Assembly (NCBI RefSeq): GCF_032062135.1 | Contig: NC_092861.1 | Span: 144,857,770 to 144,921,769, forward strand | Source of the DNA: Pyxicephalus adspersus | Taxonomy: Eukaryota; Chordata; Amphibia; Anura; Pyxicephalidae | DNA length: 64,000 nt | Reading direction: 5' to 3' | Shown here: piece by piece, positions 9,751-21,165 of the stretch | How positions within the stretch are numbered: position 1 is the stretch's first letter | Layout: every line of letters starts with the position of its first letter | Translations under genes and position numbers: made by a program | Notes under the pieces: model-generated | The model's input: the letters and a program-made list of their open reading frames with translations, nothing else | What the model was told of the DNA's origin: nothing | Databases searched by the model: none

Positions 9751-11233
9751 ATATATTCCATTGTAATGGTCACATGCCTAACATACGAAACATATGGACA
9801 TTGTGAAATAAATAAAAAGGTGTTTTTAAAGGCGGTACAGAAAACCAATTTCAACTCCTCAGGCATCTGTTTATGACCTCTCAAAGCGCATACTCCCCCT
9901 ATGTTGGTCACATTGCGACCTTTGATTGATTATTACCCCCAGCAAGCTTTAACATGAGGCTGTTAACAATAACACCCCACTCAGAAGAATGCTATAAGCA
10001 AGCTGTCCCCAGTTGTTGCATCTACCTACTGTACACTACTATAGATCCATTTTTTTTTTCTATATTGGTGTACAAAAATGAGGCCCTCGGTTTTGGGCTT
10101 TGTGGAAATTTCTTTGCTTTCCTCTTCTCCAACTCTTCTATGACCAGCATGACTGTGGTGTTGCTTTTGCAACACTTGAAATCGCAGTTCCCGGCATCAC
10201 TGTAAACTTGGATATCCTATCTACAGTAGAATTTTCTTGACATTTATTATTTTACTTTCCTGTAGACTTATTTCACAGCAGTTTTGGGGCTGTCAACAAG
10301 ATGAATTCTACACCAACCAAATACCGCAGACAAAAATTTAAATGAGTTTTCACACCAATGAGAACAACGCGCCATCCAAAAAACACAGAGACCAGTGTTC
10401 CTAGACTACTATTCTAGGAAGAAGTTCATATAAACTTCACACCATGCAGTCAAATGTGCAACTTATGTAAAAATAAAAAGTCATTCTAAACTCAACAAGG
10501 TTCTATGCATTACATAATAAAAAATACTGGTAGATAAAGGAAAGGCTGTGAGATGAAGTGGAACAAATGGTTTTTGGAAGCAGCAACTGGTGCAAATCAA
10601 TGCTGATCTGTGAGTGAGGGGGCTGGGGGTATGTATGTTTAATCTACATCCTTAACATTTTAAAATTGTCTAATTTGCTCCAAAGTCTTACCTAGAGCTA
10701 CATTTATATAGCATGTGTGTAATGAGGGGTCCTTATTTTTTTTTCAAGTTGGTGGTGTGAAGGTGGGTGGATCTTCTAGTGCCCTCTTAGGTGTTAATAT
10801 GGTTGTTTCCCACTTGCTGTACGAAGGGTCAATTTTTAGGGTTCTCATAGTGTCACAGATCACCGCAGCACCAGGGGACCTGTGCCCTCTTCAGCCTCAC
10901 CCCCTTGACTACTCCTGTTTGCCGCCTGCGCTGACCTCTGGCTTGTTTGACCATGCTTCTGTCTCACGTTCCGGTACCCCGTCGGATTCCTGTCTGTTAG
11001 CACTCATCTGCCTTCACAAGCACTGCGCGCAAAAACCTTTCAAAAAATGGCCCGTCTTCTGTCTGTTTCAATGCTGAAGGCCCTTCCATGAATGTTGGAT
11101 GTCTAAATCTACAACTGCATGTTGTGGTTCCTTGCTCTGACACAACACTACAGGTCCCAGCATAGTGGTTGGATAATGAAATCATAATGGTGGGGGCACC
11201 AGCACACCTAGAAGTGTTGAATGCCAAAGAATC
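9751..11233. other. Unassigned DNA
   Basis: I see no reliable feature. The stretch 10850-11010 is CT-rich and GC-rich relative to its surroundings and reminds me of frog LTR sequence, but no TG...CA boundary or target duplication was found. The 120-codon frame at 10715-11077 (+) lies across it and shows no domain. Confidence 0.4.
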
Positions 11234-11643
11234 TTGAGCTAGGTACACACATGCAAAAATTGTCGTTAGAAATTGAACGATAAACAAATATTTTGAATGA
11301 TCGTATAGTGCACAATTCTGTAAATGCTGTAACAATACAATTCATTCAAATATAATCCACCAATAATGTACACACACTAGATACGATCGTTTGAACGATG
11401 CAGGAAGTGACATGTAAAGGAGAAAGTGTACTGCAGAACCATCCACGATCACTGAACGACTGTACACACAATAGATAGTGAACGATCGTCGCCCAATCGG
11501 ATACGCCGGTGCAGTCGTTCGTTTCCAGTGAAAATCCTCATTCATCAGCGTCTTTGTGCACTTTTTTTGTTAACCATTATAGGAACATGGTCATTAGTCG
11601 TTCGTTTAATGATAATTATTGCACGTGTGTACGCAGCTTTACA
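11234..11643. mobile_element. MITE with long imperfect terminal inverted repeats
   Basis: The left end (gagctaggtacacacatgcaa) and right end (ttgcacgtgtgtacgcagctt) are inverse of each other with few mismatches. Inward, 'attgtcgttagaaattgaacga' pairs with 'tcgttcgtttaatgataatt', and CGATCGTT/AACGATCG motifs repeat inside. It is about 410 bp and has no transposase. The superfamily cannot be fixed because no target duplication is clear. Confidence 0.65.
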
Positions 11644-11946
11644 GTGGAGCCCAGTAGATGACAAAACCTCTTCCTTACAGAGAACTTCAGGTAGGATTTG
11701 TTTTATAGACTGATCTATTTACTTTATTATATATTACTATGTTTTAATGCTTTATGTTTCATAAAGAATGTTGATAGTAGTCTACAATTGATTTTTACAT
11801 TAACGGGGGCTAGTGTGATTCTTTTTGGCTTGGAAGATTGGTCTTGAATGTACTGAATACAGCAATTCTATCCTCTTGATTTGTGTACAGTATTAGCTAA
11901 CCAAAGATTAGAAAATGGTGAGGATAGTCAAAATTGCAAGTATATT

Positions 11947-12010
11947 GATGATGATGATGATGATGATGATTATTATTATTAATAATAACAATAATATTAA
12001 TAATATTAAT
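11947..12010. repeat. (GAT)n/(TAT)n microsatellite
   Basis: About eight GAT units are followed by imperfect TTA/AAT units up to 12010. Confidence 0.9.
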
Positions 12011-12474
12011 CCAAAAAAAAACAAAGAATGCAGGCCTGAGGAGACACCAGGCCCCATAGGAGCCATCAGCTAATATAAAGATTGATACACCTTTAGTGTT
12101 AAACTAAACATTACAGTAACATTACAAAACATGCTGCTATCCTCTTCATATAGCAACCAATAAAATCCTCCACATTCCAGGCGTGTCTCATAGAAGCCGC
12201 ATGTGTGTATTTTAGAACTTTCTGCCATCTCACAACAAGGAAAATACATTACACAACTTTAGACTGATAATCAGTATGTTTCAAACAAATCCAAAAAACT
12301 GAAGTAGTTTTATTAATCCAATATGCTCAACAACTCAGATCTCTAAGTTGTGAGATAAATTTCTACCACCCCATACCACCCATCAATATTAAATTGGAAA
12401 CACTTGTCCACTTTTTTCCCTTCTTCCCCCTGTTAACATTTGCAAAGAGATAACTAATTTCGGCCTCTTAAGTT

Positions 12475-12572
12475 TCAGCTTTTTAGAGCAGCTTTGGCTC
12501 GGAGTTCCCTCACGGTGGTGCCATCTTGTCTATAAACCAAACTATTGAAGATTTTACAGAGGATTTTCTGAC
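12475..12572 (-). CDS. Possible terminal coding exon, unidentified
   Basis: On the minus strand a good 3' splice site (TTCTTTTCTTTTTAG, ending at 12573) is followed by an open frame. After two bases it reads QKILCKIFNSLVYRQDG and TTVRELRAKAALKS, and it ends at TGA (12475-12477). Third positions in the second half are often C or G (GGC ACC ACC GTG, then CTC, GCC), unlike the AT-rich surroundings. A second frame from the same acceptor also stays open for 20 codons, which weakens the case. I do not recognise the protein. If real, it would be the last exon of a minus-strand gene, perhaps with 15286-15397. It could also be chance. Confidence 0.35.
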
Positions 12573-13420
12573 CTAAAAAGAAAAGAAATCATTTAAACGC
12601 TGCCTGGATGAAATTCAGACTCTCTGATTCTCAGAAGCCTTTCATCTTTTGAACAATGTGTTGTTCTAAAATGTTTCACTTCCAAAATTAACTAATAGTC
12701 AGATAAGGATCTTACAAAAAACAGGGCCAGTGAAAATGTTCTGCTAAATGTTAATAAACGTGTCATTTTCTCGAGGGTTTTTTGTGTGTGGGATGACCCA
12801 ACAATTACAAAATGGTTTTAATAATGAGATAATCTCTAAGGTTTGCTAATTCTGGGGTATTTAATCATCTCAGACCTCCAATAACTGATATAAATGAGTA
12901 ATTATCCTGTCTCTTGAGTACTTTCTTTATGATACAAAATTGTTTTCTGTGACCGTCTTTACGCTTTTTCATTTTGGGTTATTAAGGCTTTTTTTGCCTC
13001 CACATGTTTCTCTTTGTAATATTTTGAAAGGCCCACCCTGGTGTATGGCAAAGGCCCAAGATTTAATGATAATAATAGTATGTTGTGCTCTTTAATGGAA
13101 ATACACTAATTATTTTAATTTTGAATTACGATTTTGTCAGGAAGTGGATACATTTAGGGGATTTAGATAGGTATATTGAACCTCATAGATAAAAGCATCT
13201 ATTGCCTATAATAGACATTCCAAATCCCCCTTTCTGTGTCCCATGGAGCACTTGATGTGCAAAATGGGAAAGCCAGTTCTCTGGTTGGTTTTCTTGCATA
13301 AAAGGCAGTCTGAATCATAAAATCCCGGAAGATGTATTTGTAGGGACAGGGTGCAGGAATGAAAGCCATTGCCAAATGGAGAGCAAGTGAACCGGTTCAT
13401 GCCAAGTGAAGCCTCCCATT
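12573..13420. other. Unassigned AT-rich DNA
   Basis: No feature was recognised. If 12475-12572 is an exon, this is intron upstream of it on the minus strand. Confidence 0.4.
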
Positions 13421-13644
13421 GGGCCTGATTTATTAAAGCTCTCCAAGACTGGAGAAGAAAGACTATCATGGGAACCTAGGTGATCCAGCAAACCTTGAAT
13501 GGATTTCTTAAAATCATTTGCTATTAGTTGGCAAATGGTATAAATCCTGGAACAAATTCATTCCAGGTCTGCTGGATCACCTACGTTCACTTGTGATAGT
13601 CTATCTTCTCCAAACTTGGAGAGGTTTTTTTAAATCATGCCTAT
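13421..13644. mobile_element. Palindromic MITE (TTTATTAAAGCTCTCC family), copy 2
   Basis: The left arm is GGCCTGATTTATTAAAGC. The right arm is a decayed inverse (ggtttttttaaatcatgcc). The internal arms contain 'agactatcatggga' paired with 'tgtgatagtct', and 'ggtgatccagcaaacc' paired with 'ggtctgctggatcacc'. This is the 'tatcatggga' variant, unlike the 'tatcagtga' variant at 4848 and 20466. Confidence 0.75.
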
Positions 13645-13946
13645 TACATGAAGTTACTAAATACATTTCATTAAGTAAGCTGTACGTTCCAATGAGAAAA
13701 CACCATGATTTCAGTAGGCCATTATGCAAAGTCTAAAAAAAGGTTTGAGCTCTGGTCCATCCCCTGTGTCTCTCTAATAGCTGCTAATTGTGGCCAAAAG
13801 TTTTTCTGTTCATTTGGGTAAAAAAAGGTTTGCCAGAACATCTAAGGGTTTAATAAATTTTGCATAAAATGTAGGTTGGGTTTTGTCTCCTGGTATTCCA
13901 GGGGGGCTGGTATAAACTGATTATGTCTGCTGGTATTGAATGTGCC

Positions 13947-14235
13947 TCATATACAGTCTGGTGCCATTTTAAATTGATTTTTTAAAGCAAACAGTGTAGG
14001 TAGCAACATTTGAAAAGGTATCTGCGTTGTATACCTGTAGTAGAGCTCAGGGAGAGAAGAAAAAAACAGCAAAAGGACGTAATCAAATGTGTACAGCACG
14101 GTGTAGAAGGTAGAATACCAGAAGGATGAGCACAATCCAAATTCTGATCCAACAGTACTATACTTGTCACTGACAAGTAGGATGGGCCCTCCTGACCCCA
14201 GATGATTAAAACACAAATTTATTGTTGATACGGGT
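13947..14235. other. Unassigned stretch with a 110-codon minus-strand frame
   Basis: A minus-strand frame (13947-14279) is open for 110 codons, but it runs into the foldback element at its start and has no domain or splice-like boundary. I treat it as chance. Confidence 0.4.
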
Positions 14236-14872
14236 CTGCAGTAGGGATGAGCGAGCGAGTTTTTAAAACTCGTTCTCATGGAGAATTCGGCCGTTCTCGC
14301 TCACCGGTCGAGCTCAAATAAAAAAAAATTTCTAAAAAAAAAAGATCGTGGGCTGCGCTGACCAATGAATGCAGTGCCAGCTGCATTCATTGATCAGCTC
14401 AGTGTGTGATCCCCGGCACTAGAGGGTAAATGGGTTACAAGTTTCCCCATTTAAAACTTTCCTTACCCAATCAGGGAGCACTAGAGGTTTTGAATGGGAA
14501 TGCTTGTCCCCATTTAACCTTTAGTGCTGGGGATCGCAAACAGAATGATTGTAGCTCTGGGAATCCACTGCGATCCCGGGCACTAGAGGTTAATTAAACT
14601 CTAGTGCCCAGGGATCGCAGTGGAACTGCAGAAGAACTCTCAATGGAGTTTCTAACCTCTACTCCCCATGGATCTTCCCGCGGCTGCATTCTTGGAGAAC
14701 AGTGTGCAATCCCGGGTTCACAAACAGGAGGATTCCTATGGAATCCTGTGAATACCCTGTGAATCCTCCTGTCACATTTTCCTCGATCTTCCGATGGTTT
14801 CGCAAAATCAGTTCAATGAAATTTTGCGGAACCATCAGAAGTTCGAGGAAATTTTTGAGAGAATGCCATAGA
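14236..14872. mobile_element. Palindrome-rich foldback element, copy 1
   Basis: The left end is TAGGGATGAGCGAG. The body is a series of hairpins. At 14352-14403, TGAATGCAG...CTGCATTCA is embedded in longer imperfect arms. At 14566-14622, CACTGCGATCCCGGGCAC pairs with the inverse CACTGCGATCCCTGGGCAC around TTAATTA. Near 14790-14850 there is an inverted gatggtttcgcaaaat motif. It is homologous to 28150-28840 in the opposite orientation. The right end appears truncated. It carries no transposase and the superfamily is unknown. Confidence 0.7.
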
Positions 14873-15285
14873 TTGAAGCACTGTCCAGGGGAAGTATCAA
14901 ACTGTTGGGTACCCACACCACTGCATTAGTGTTGGAGCAGAGATCAAGCTTTCCAATGTGCTGTCAATGTGAGGCCATTCTACAATACAAAACACATACA
15001 TATAATAAAAAAATAAAATATTATTTCCTGACTGTACAACAAATAAAAGTCATCTATAAAGCTAATCGAAACAAATGCCCATCCTAAATGCCAAACATTG
15101 AATGTTTCTTGTCATCCAATTAGCCAACAAAGAAAGAGTTTATTAAACTCAGAATCCATTATTTTTCATGCGCACATTATTAATAACATGTAAATGAAAT
15201 TCTAATTTGTTTTATCCATGAGACCGATTTGTAGAGCCTGTACTCAATTCTCCGACATATGGTTGTATTTACAGGGTCAGGGTGT

Positions 15286-15397
15286 TTAAATGGCTACACA
15301 ATAAAAGCTATAAGTTAGGATATCGCTATTGACAGTCACAATTTCCTGTATCTTGTGTTCCAGATGGGTGATGTTGTATTCCTCGGGGACGAAGTCT
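15286..15397 (-). CDS. Possible coding exon, unidentified
   Basis: A minus-strand acceptor (GTTGTTCTGTGTTACAG, ending at 15398) precedes a frame which, after one base completing a codon, reads DFVPEEYNITHLEHKIQEIV and continues for 17 more codons to TAA at 15286-15288. The first 17 codons use mostly C or G in third position (TTC GTC CCC GAG, TAC AAC ATC ACC), strongly unlike the AT-rich context and suggestive of selection on protein sequence. The last codons look less coding-like, so the exon may end earlier at a weak donor (ATT|GTGACT) rather than at the stop. I cannot name the protein. Confidence 0.4.
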
Positions 15398-16756
15398 CTG
15401 TAACACAGAACAACTCCATGATGAAGTATTAGCAGGAAGAAAAAAAAACTTTTTTGGCCGAAGTGTTTGAACAAAGACTTGGCGCGGTATCACCCATGGG
15501 CCCATGACAGGCCCTGTTCTCAATTAACAATTGTTTATCAAACATAATTTTGGGCCAAGAAAGAATTATACCATTCTCAAGGTAAGTGTCATATTTGATA
15601 TTTTAATGACCATGTCAAAGTTGAAATTACTTTTGTGAAGTTATTTATTTGGCTTCTGAACTTTTGGCTTGAGAATCTGAAACTGTAACAGCACTCTTGG
15701 GATGATTATGCAGGAGTACACACTAAAAGTACTGTTCAGGTTTGTGTAGCTGTGCAAGCGTAGCATAACAAATATTCGGTCTTTTTTTTTATAAAGTCAG
15801 GGTTACCAAAAACTATTTTGTTTAGGACTGAGCATTTTGCATTGTGCATGGACAGTTTTAACATTGCTAGGTTTAGTACTTGGGTGTAGGATCTGAAAGG
15901 CTACCCATCACGTCTTTTTTGCTATACTGGAAATATTACTATTCTATTGTCCTGAACTGAATATGAGTATCCATTGATAAGAAAACATGATTATGGCTTA
16001 TCCTTAACTAAACATGATCATCCATTGATACTGGGAACATGACTATCCATTGAGCAGGCCCTGGTCCTGCCCTGTTTCATTTTACCACTTCTTACCTGAC
16101 CATAAAGAACAATATCACAGCTTTTTTCTCCTAAAAAACTTGACATTTAGTAGTAGACTCAAACAAAGATGTCTAGCCCACCAAAGTTCCTATGCAGCTT
16201 CCAACTTTCTGAAAGTAATCATAGGCACCCTCCACCTCCCGCGTGAACTTTAGCAAGTTAAACATAACAGTTTATAGGTGTCCAAGTCACCAAGTCCTAC
16301 CCTGTAGGATCAAGGATGGGTTGTATCTACACTACCCATACCTAGAAGATGGTATTTTTCAGTTCCTACTTGTAGGGTTACAGCCAAAGTCTTCCAAAAT
16401 ATGCTGCTTTTCTTTTTAAAGTTAAACTCGGTTTTGGATATATTTTAGCCCAGGTCCTGTCATTAAGTACCAATAGCCTAGATAGCCTAGTCATCTAATC
16501 TCATCTGGCAAAATCTGGTTACATGCTGTACTGATTTATTTGCATATTCTTCCAAAGTTTAGGTGTTTCCAGTGAAAGGTGACGTCGAAAAGGGACATTT
16601 GAGACAACTGTGCTTTTCCAACCATTTGGCAAATGTTTGAGCCTAACTGTACACATGTACACACTGTACTGAATACTTCCATCTCTATATAAACATGGCT
16701 TGAAGATTTTGGTTTGAAAAACCAAGTATACTGTACTGATACCTGGTTCATCTCTG
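15398..16756. other. Unassigned DNA
   Basis: I see no supported gene or repeat. The minus-strand frame 16519-16956 (145 codons) overlaps the local duplication that starts near 16757. It has no recognised domain. Confidence 0.4.
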
Positions 16757-17200
16757 CTGAACAACTTTGGAACACCACTTGAATCCAACATATCTTCTTG
16801 TCCAACACTGGATCTCTCATCAAACTTGTCCTCCCCAACACTCCTTGAAATAAATGGAGTCAAATGTTGATGAGGACTTTTTCTAAAATCTTGGGAAACC
16901 CTTGGGAGGTAATAGCTGCAAAGGCAGTGATGGGGTTTTGGAATCCCTGACTCCATTCCTTTTGAACAATTTTGGGGTAATTTGTGAATACCAGTTGAGT
17001 GTCAGATCATCTTGTCCAACACCGGACCTCTCATCAAACTAGACCTCTCCAATACTTCTTGAAATAAGTAGGTACAAATGTCAACCAGCACTTTCGAAAA
17101 CCTTGTGAAAACATATAATTGCTGCAAAGACAGAGGTGGGGTTTTAAAATCGTATTTCCAACAAGCACATTTTGGGCAAATAGTGTGCCTAGTAACATTT
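16757..17200. repeat. Local tandem duplication, period about 214 bp
   Basis: The text CTTGTCCAACAC.GGA.CTCTCATCAAACT occurs at 16797 and again at 17011. The similarity continues through 'cttgaaataa.t.g', 'tgctgcaaag.cag' and 'ggtggggtttt', at roughly 70 percent by eye. A third, weaker start of the unit is visible near 17166. The origin is unknown. Confidence 0.65.
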
Positions 17201-18480
17201 GTAGGCCTGTATGTGTTTTACAATTACCCCCTATATCACAGAGAAAAATTCATCAATGGGATTCAATTTTATTCCCCGGTCACTACTGTTTTTGAGGCTC
17301 TGCTCAGCTAACATGATCACTAATGTTTATGCCATGACAAAAAAAAGTGATTTTTCCCACCACCATCTACCGTCTATGGCCACCATTAGCAAAACGCTAC
17401 ATAATCACTTGCTATCTAGTGCCTAGGAAAGGAGGTCAGCCTGACGCTGCAAACAGTTAAATCATATTTGGCAACATGTCCGACTTGGAACCTGTTTCTT
17501 GATGAGAAATCCAGAATACAGTATCGTTTGTAATGTGAGTGCCCCACACTTAATCTAGCGCTGTTTGTTTTTACAGTGAATAACAACGCCTTAAAAAAAA
17601 AATCTTGTATAGGAATGTCAGTTTCTCCTCTTCTCCTTTGACATCTCTTACAAATGTTGTTTCTATTTATTTCTTTTTTTTTTATTGTAATGCTTTTAAT
17701 AAACAAAGAATTGCTAAGCTTTCCTTCCCTGTTTTATAGGATGTTGCTTCATTGAAGTTTTAATTGGCTGTGGAGGGTCATGCCAAGAGGCTGAAACGAA
17801 AAGCCAAAGGAAATCTTTTGTTGGATATAAAGAGAGAAAGAGAAATGAGTCTTTTTTCCTTCCCATTCTTCTAATACCTTGGAATTCAGATCAATAAATA
17901 ATTTTTGCTTTGAACACTGTAAATTATGATTTGCATATTTGCTTTAAGGGAGCACGCTGGCCAAAACAGATAAATGCAGAATTTAAGAATTTATAAAGAA
18001 CCTTTTTGCTCATCCAAAGATCTGTAGGGTAATGCCATAGTCTGGTGATCTCCCCAAACCTAATTTAGATCTGTATAAAATAAGGCGCCCACAAACTCCT
18101 TCAGCATTTAACATTTTTAATTACGTATTACATGCACAGAAATGCCTTCCAATGCACCATATAGTAGGTGCCAATGGATCCGTACTGCAAAGCACCACAA
18201 TGTTACAAGTCTAGATATTGTTCTTGTGCCATACGCAACACACAATTAGACGTGAAATCCTGGGCCTTAACATCCCCCAGTTGGCTCCATTAAGGACCCC
18301 TTATTAAAAAGTCCAACCCCAATCCAATGACCCAGCTGCTGAAGTAAATAAAAAAGTAACCTCAACTCCAAAGCAGTCCCCTGAAATAATCTCTTGTGTG
18401 ACTATATGTTGCCAGTCCCCCAGGTCAAATGATGTCTAGGGCACAAGGCATCATGGACCTGCCCCCTGGCGGCATCAATA
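17201..18480. other. Unassigned AT-rich DNA
   Basis: No gene, RNA gene or named repeat was recognised. The open frames at 17078-17426 (+) and 17416-17706 (-) have no motif. Confidence 0.4.
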
Positions 18481-18589
18481 CTAGGCATGGGCTGTAGTTG
18501 CTTTTACATTTTATAGAAAATTAGGCAAATTTTTGCCAATTTCCAAATTGGCATTGGCAATTTTATATTGGCAAAATTACTAAAATTTC

Positions 18590-18955
18590 TGAAGTGGGTG
18601 CCAGGGGGACCCATGGCAGCATGTCCCAAGTGATTTTTCTTTTTTCCAGAAAAGCATCTTGTTTTTTTCTGTAAATCAAATCCTAAATATAGCTTTACAA
18701 TTGTGATTTTAAAACCTCTGACATGTTTCTGCGATAATTTCAAAGCCTTTCAAACATATTGTCACCAGAATGAATGTGGGGGTCAGGGGGACCTATGGGA
18801 ACATATCACAGGTGGAAACATTAAACAAAGCATTTTTTTTTACTAGGTACATTTTATTATAAAAATAAATTTTTAAAGCCAGTGAGGAATATTTTTTTAG
18901 ACATTCACCCACAGGACACCTTAAACACCTGTGGTGACAATACCATGTTCAGGTG
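18590..18955. repeat. Degenerate tandem duplication, period about 180 bp
   Basis: 'gtgggtgccagggggacccatgg' near 18595 recurs as 'gtgggggtcagggggacctatgg' near 18776, each followed by similar AT-rich text. Only the first 45 bases of each unit are clearly alike. Confidence 0.35.
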
Positions 18956-19107
18956 GCATTTAACTTAAAATGTTTATGGGCAGCTGTAAAAAACACATTT
19001 TGCCAAAAAATGTAAGTTTTAAAAGTTCCAAAAACATGCAGTTAGGTTATTTGGCTTTCCCCCCAATATTGTCCTTAGACTGTGATAATGACATATGAAT
19101 ATGGTAA

Positions 19108-19222
19108 GGGCATTAGATTGTGAGCTCTTTTGAGGGACAGCTAGTGACATAACTATGGACTTTGTACAGTACTGCGTAATATGTTGGTGCTATAAAAATA
19201 CTGTGTAGTAATAATAATAATT
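19108..19222 (+). mobile_element. Short L2-like LINE tail
   Basis: It runs from attagattgtgagctctttt through ACTGCGTAATATGTTGGTGC to (AAT)n. It is the same 3' tail as 9383-9504, again heavily 5'-truncated. Confidence 0.7.
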
Positions 19223-19956
19223 TATATTATTTCACAAGATTCCATGAAAATGCGATGTTCAGTTTTGCCCCTCGCTAAATACCACAGCACCCAGCACTGC
19301 AGTATAATGTGACCACTGAAAAAGGAGGCAAAGAGGCATGCTATACATGATTGGCCTAAAGACTTCTGAAAAAGTATTCAATAAATTGGCTGTTCCATTC
19401 TTTCATTGCCCAACAGATTACAGAACACTCACTGCTACCGCAGCCTAACTCTCAGACAGCATATGACAATGCACAGTAAAATCGCATTCCTTGCAGAAAT
19501 GCAAACTGATCTTAAAAAAAAAAAAAGTTTTTATGAGTTGAATAAATAATCAAAATTTCTCCATAGACTTTTTGGTAAATATATTTGTCCAGACCAACCT
19601 TAAGGTCTGCGCAGTTCCCTGGCAGCTGTTACTAATGTAATCTGTTTTCCTGCTTAACCTCAGCTGGGTTTCGACCTAGGAATCTGTGAAAATTAATTAT
19701 GAAGGCAGGTTTTTGGGGGGATAACTCTTTTTTTTGTAACACGGCAACAGCTGTAGATATAGAATTGCTGGAGGAACAGTAGATGGCACTCTATTATTGA
19801 TTAGTATAATGTATGTAGCTGCCACACAAATTGTTTGTATTGTTGCCGGTTGTATCTGCCATGTTTAATGTTTTATCTGCCTTGTTCAAGTCAAAATATT
19901 CCCAGAAATTTGTGCTGGCATGCTTTGGATTTGAATATATAAATGCAATTTTGTAA

Positions 19957-19977
19957 ATATATATATATATATATATA
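19957..19977. repeat. (AT)n microsatellite
   Basis: About ten uninterrupted AT units are present. Confidence 0.9.
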
Positions 19978-20030
19978 CAACCAGATTTAGAAATACCATT
20001 TAGATCTATAGGTGTCAATGACAGGTATAG

Positions 20031-20287
20031 TTATAAGTCTCAACCGGGGTTATTCCAGAGGTTGCTAGGGGTTCCTTGGGCAATGAGAAACGTGTGATCA
20101 GTTTAACAAATGCCAATTAACTTTTTGGCTATCTGTAAGGGTGACATTCTTCCCAATGGCCAGCAATGTAAGAGGAATTGTTCCCACTGACCATCACACT
20201 AATGTAGGAGCTGTGGATATATTCATTATAGAACACCCGAAAGTTATTTCAAGGGTTACCCCATGTTAAAACGGTTGGGTATAGTAC
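20031..20287 (+). mobile_element. hAT-type family A, copy 2
   Basis: It shares with 2806-3372 the text 'tccagaggttgctaggggttcctt', 'ggtgacattcttcccaatggccagcaatgta' and a right end ggttgggtatagt that corresponds to GGTTGAGAAACACTG. The termini are decayed and no target duplication is visible. Confidence 0.7.
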
Positions 20288-20465
20288 ATCTCAGCCAATC
20301 CAGCCACCCGACATCCTACTTATCCAGCATCCCACTATACCTGTCAATGACATGTATGATAAGCCACCAGTGGCCATTAGGTATAGTAGGCTTCGTGGCC
20401 ACTGTCAAACAGCTTTGATTGCATTTTGCATGAAGATATGTATACAGCATTATATGCAGCATTGT

Positions 20466-20654
20466 GTTATAAAGCCAGATTTATTAAAGCGCTCCAAGGC
20501 TTGGGAGGATACATTTTTATCAGTGAACCTGGGTGATCCAGCAAACCTAGAATGGATTTCCTGAACCAGATCCATTCCAAGTTTGCTAGTTCACCCAGCT
20601 TCACTGATGAAAGTGTGCCATCTCCAGCCTTGGAGAGCTTTAATAAATTAGGTC
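20466..20654. mobile_element. Palindromic MITE (TTTATTAAAGCTCTCC family), copy 3
   Basis: This is the most symmetrical copy. AGATTTATTAAAGCGCTCC pairs with ggagagctttaataaatta, 'ttttatcagtgaacctgggtga' pairs with 'tcacccagcttcactgatgaaa', and 'ccagcaaacctagaatgga' pairs with 'tccattccaagtttgct'. The centre at about 20560 lacks the spacer seen in copies 1 and 2. Confidence 0.8.
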
Positions 20655-20674
20655 CATAATGTCAATGATAAGTA

Positions 20675-21163
20675 CAGGTAGTCCCCGGGTTACATACGAG
20701 ATAGGGACTGTAGTTTTGTTCTTAAGTTGAAATTGTATGTAAGTTGGAACAGGTACATTTTTTAATAAATTATGACAGATGTTTGTCTCAACATATTATT
20801 AGGCAGCATGGTGTCAGTTACTGTATAAAACCCTAACTGTGAGTTGATCCCAAACAAAGCAAAAAAAAAAATTATGTTATGGAGCCTTGACATTTATTAA
20901 CTTCTGAACTTCTTGATATGCAAAAAGAAACAACTGCAGAGATTTTCTTGGTCATTAAAGAGTTACAAGAGGCTGCAGAAAGAGCTCAGTCGTTAGGATC
21001 ACCCAAACCTCAGCTGTGTTTAGCAAAAGATTTTTTCTGCAAGTCATGCAAACAGCCCCCCCACCCCTCCAAGCCTCCGTCCCGCACACGAGTGAGCAGG
21101 GAAGCCCCATTTGTATCTAGGAATCCTCCGTATGTCAGATGTACTTAACCCGGGGACTACCTG
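20675..21163. mobile_element. TA-flanked DNA transposon with perfect 18-bp inverted ends (Tigger/pogo-like)
   Basis: The left end CAGGTAGTCCCCGGGTTA (20675-20692) is matched perfectly by its inverse at 21146-21163. The dinucleotide TA flanks both sides (20673-20674 and 21164-21165). TA duplication plus CAG ends is typical of Tc1/mariner elements of the pogo/Tigger type. Length is 489 bp and there is no transposase. The frame at 20918-21148 (+), 76 codons, runs within the right half but shows no transposase motif. Confidence 0.75.
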
Positions 21164-21165
21164 TA

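Noticed and set aside
10850..11010. Possible LTR fragment
   Set aside because: The composition is suggestive, but there are no TG...CA limits, no target duplication and no second copy in the window.
16519..16956. 145-codon minus-strand frame
   Set aside because: It overlaps a local duplication and the equivalent frame in the second unit is not kept, which argues against coding selection.
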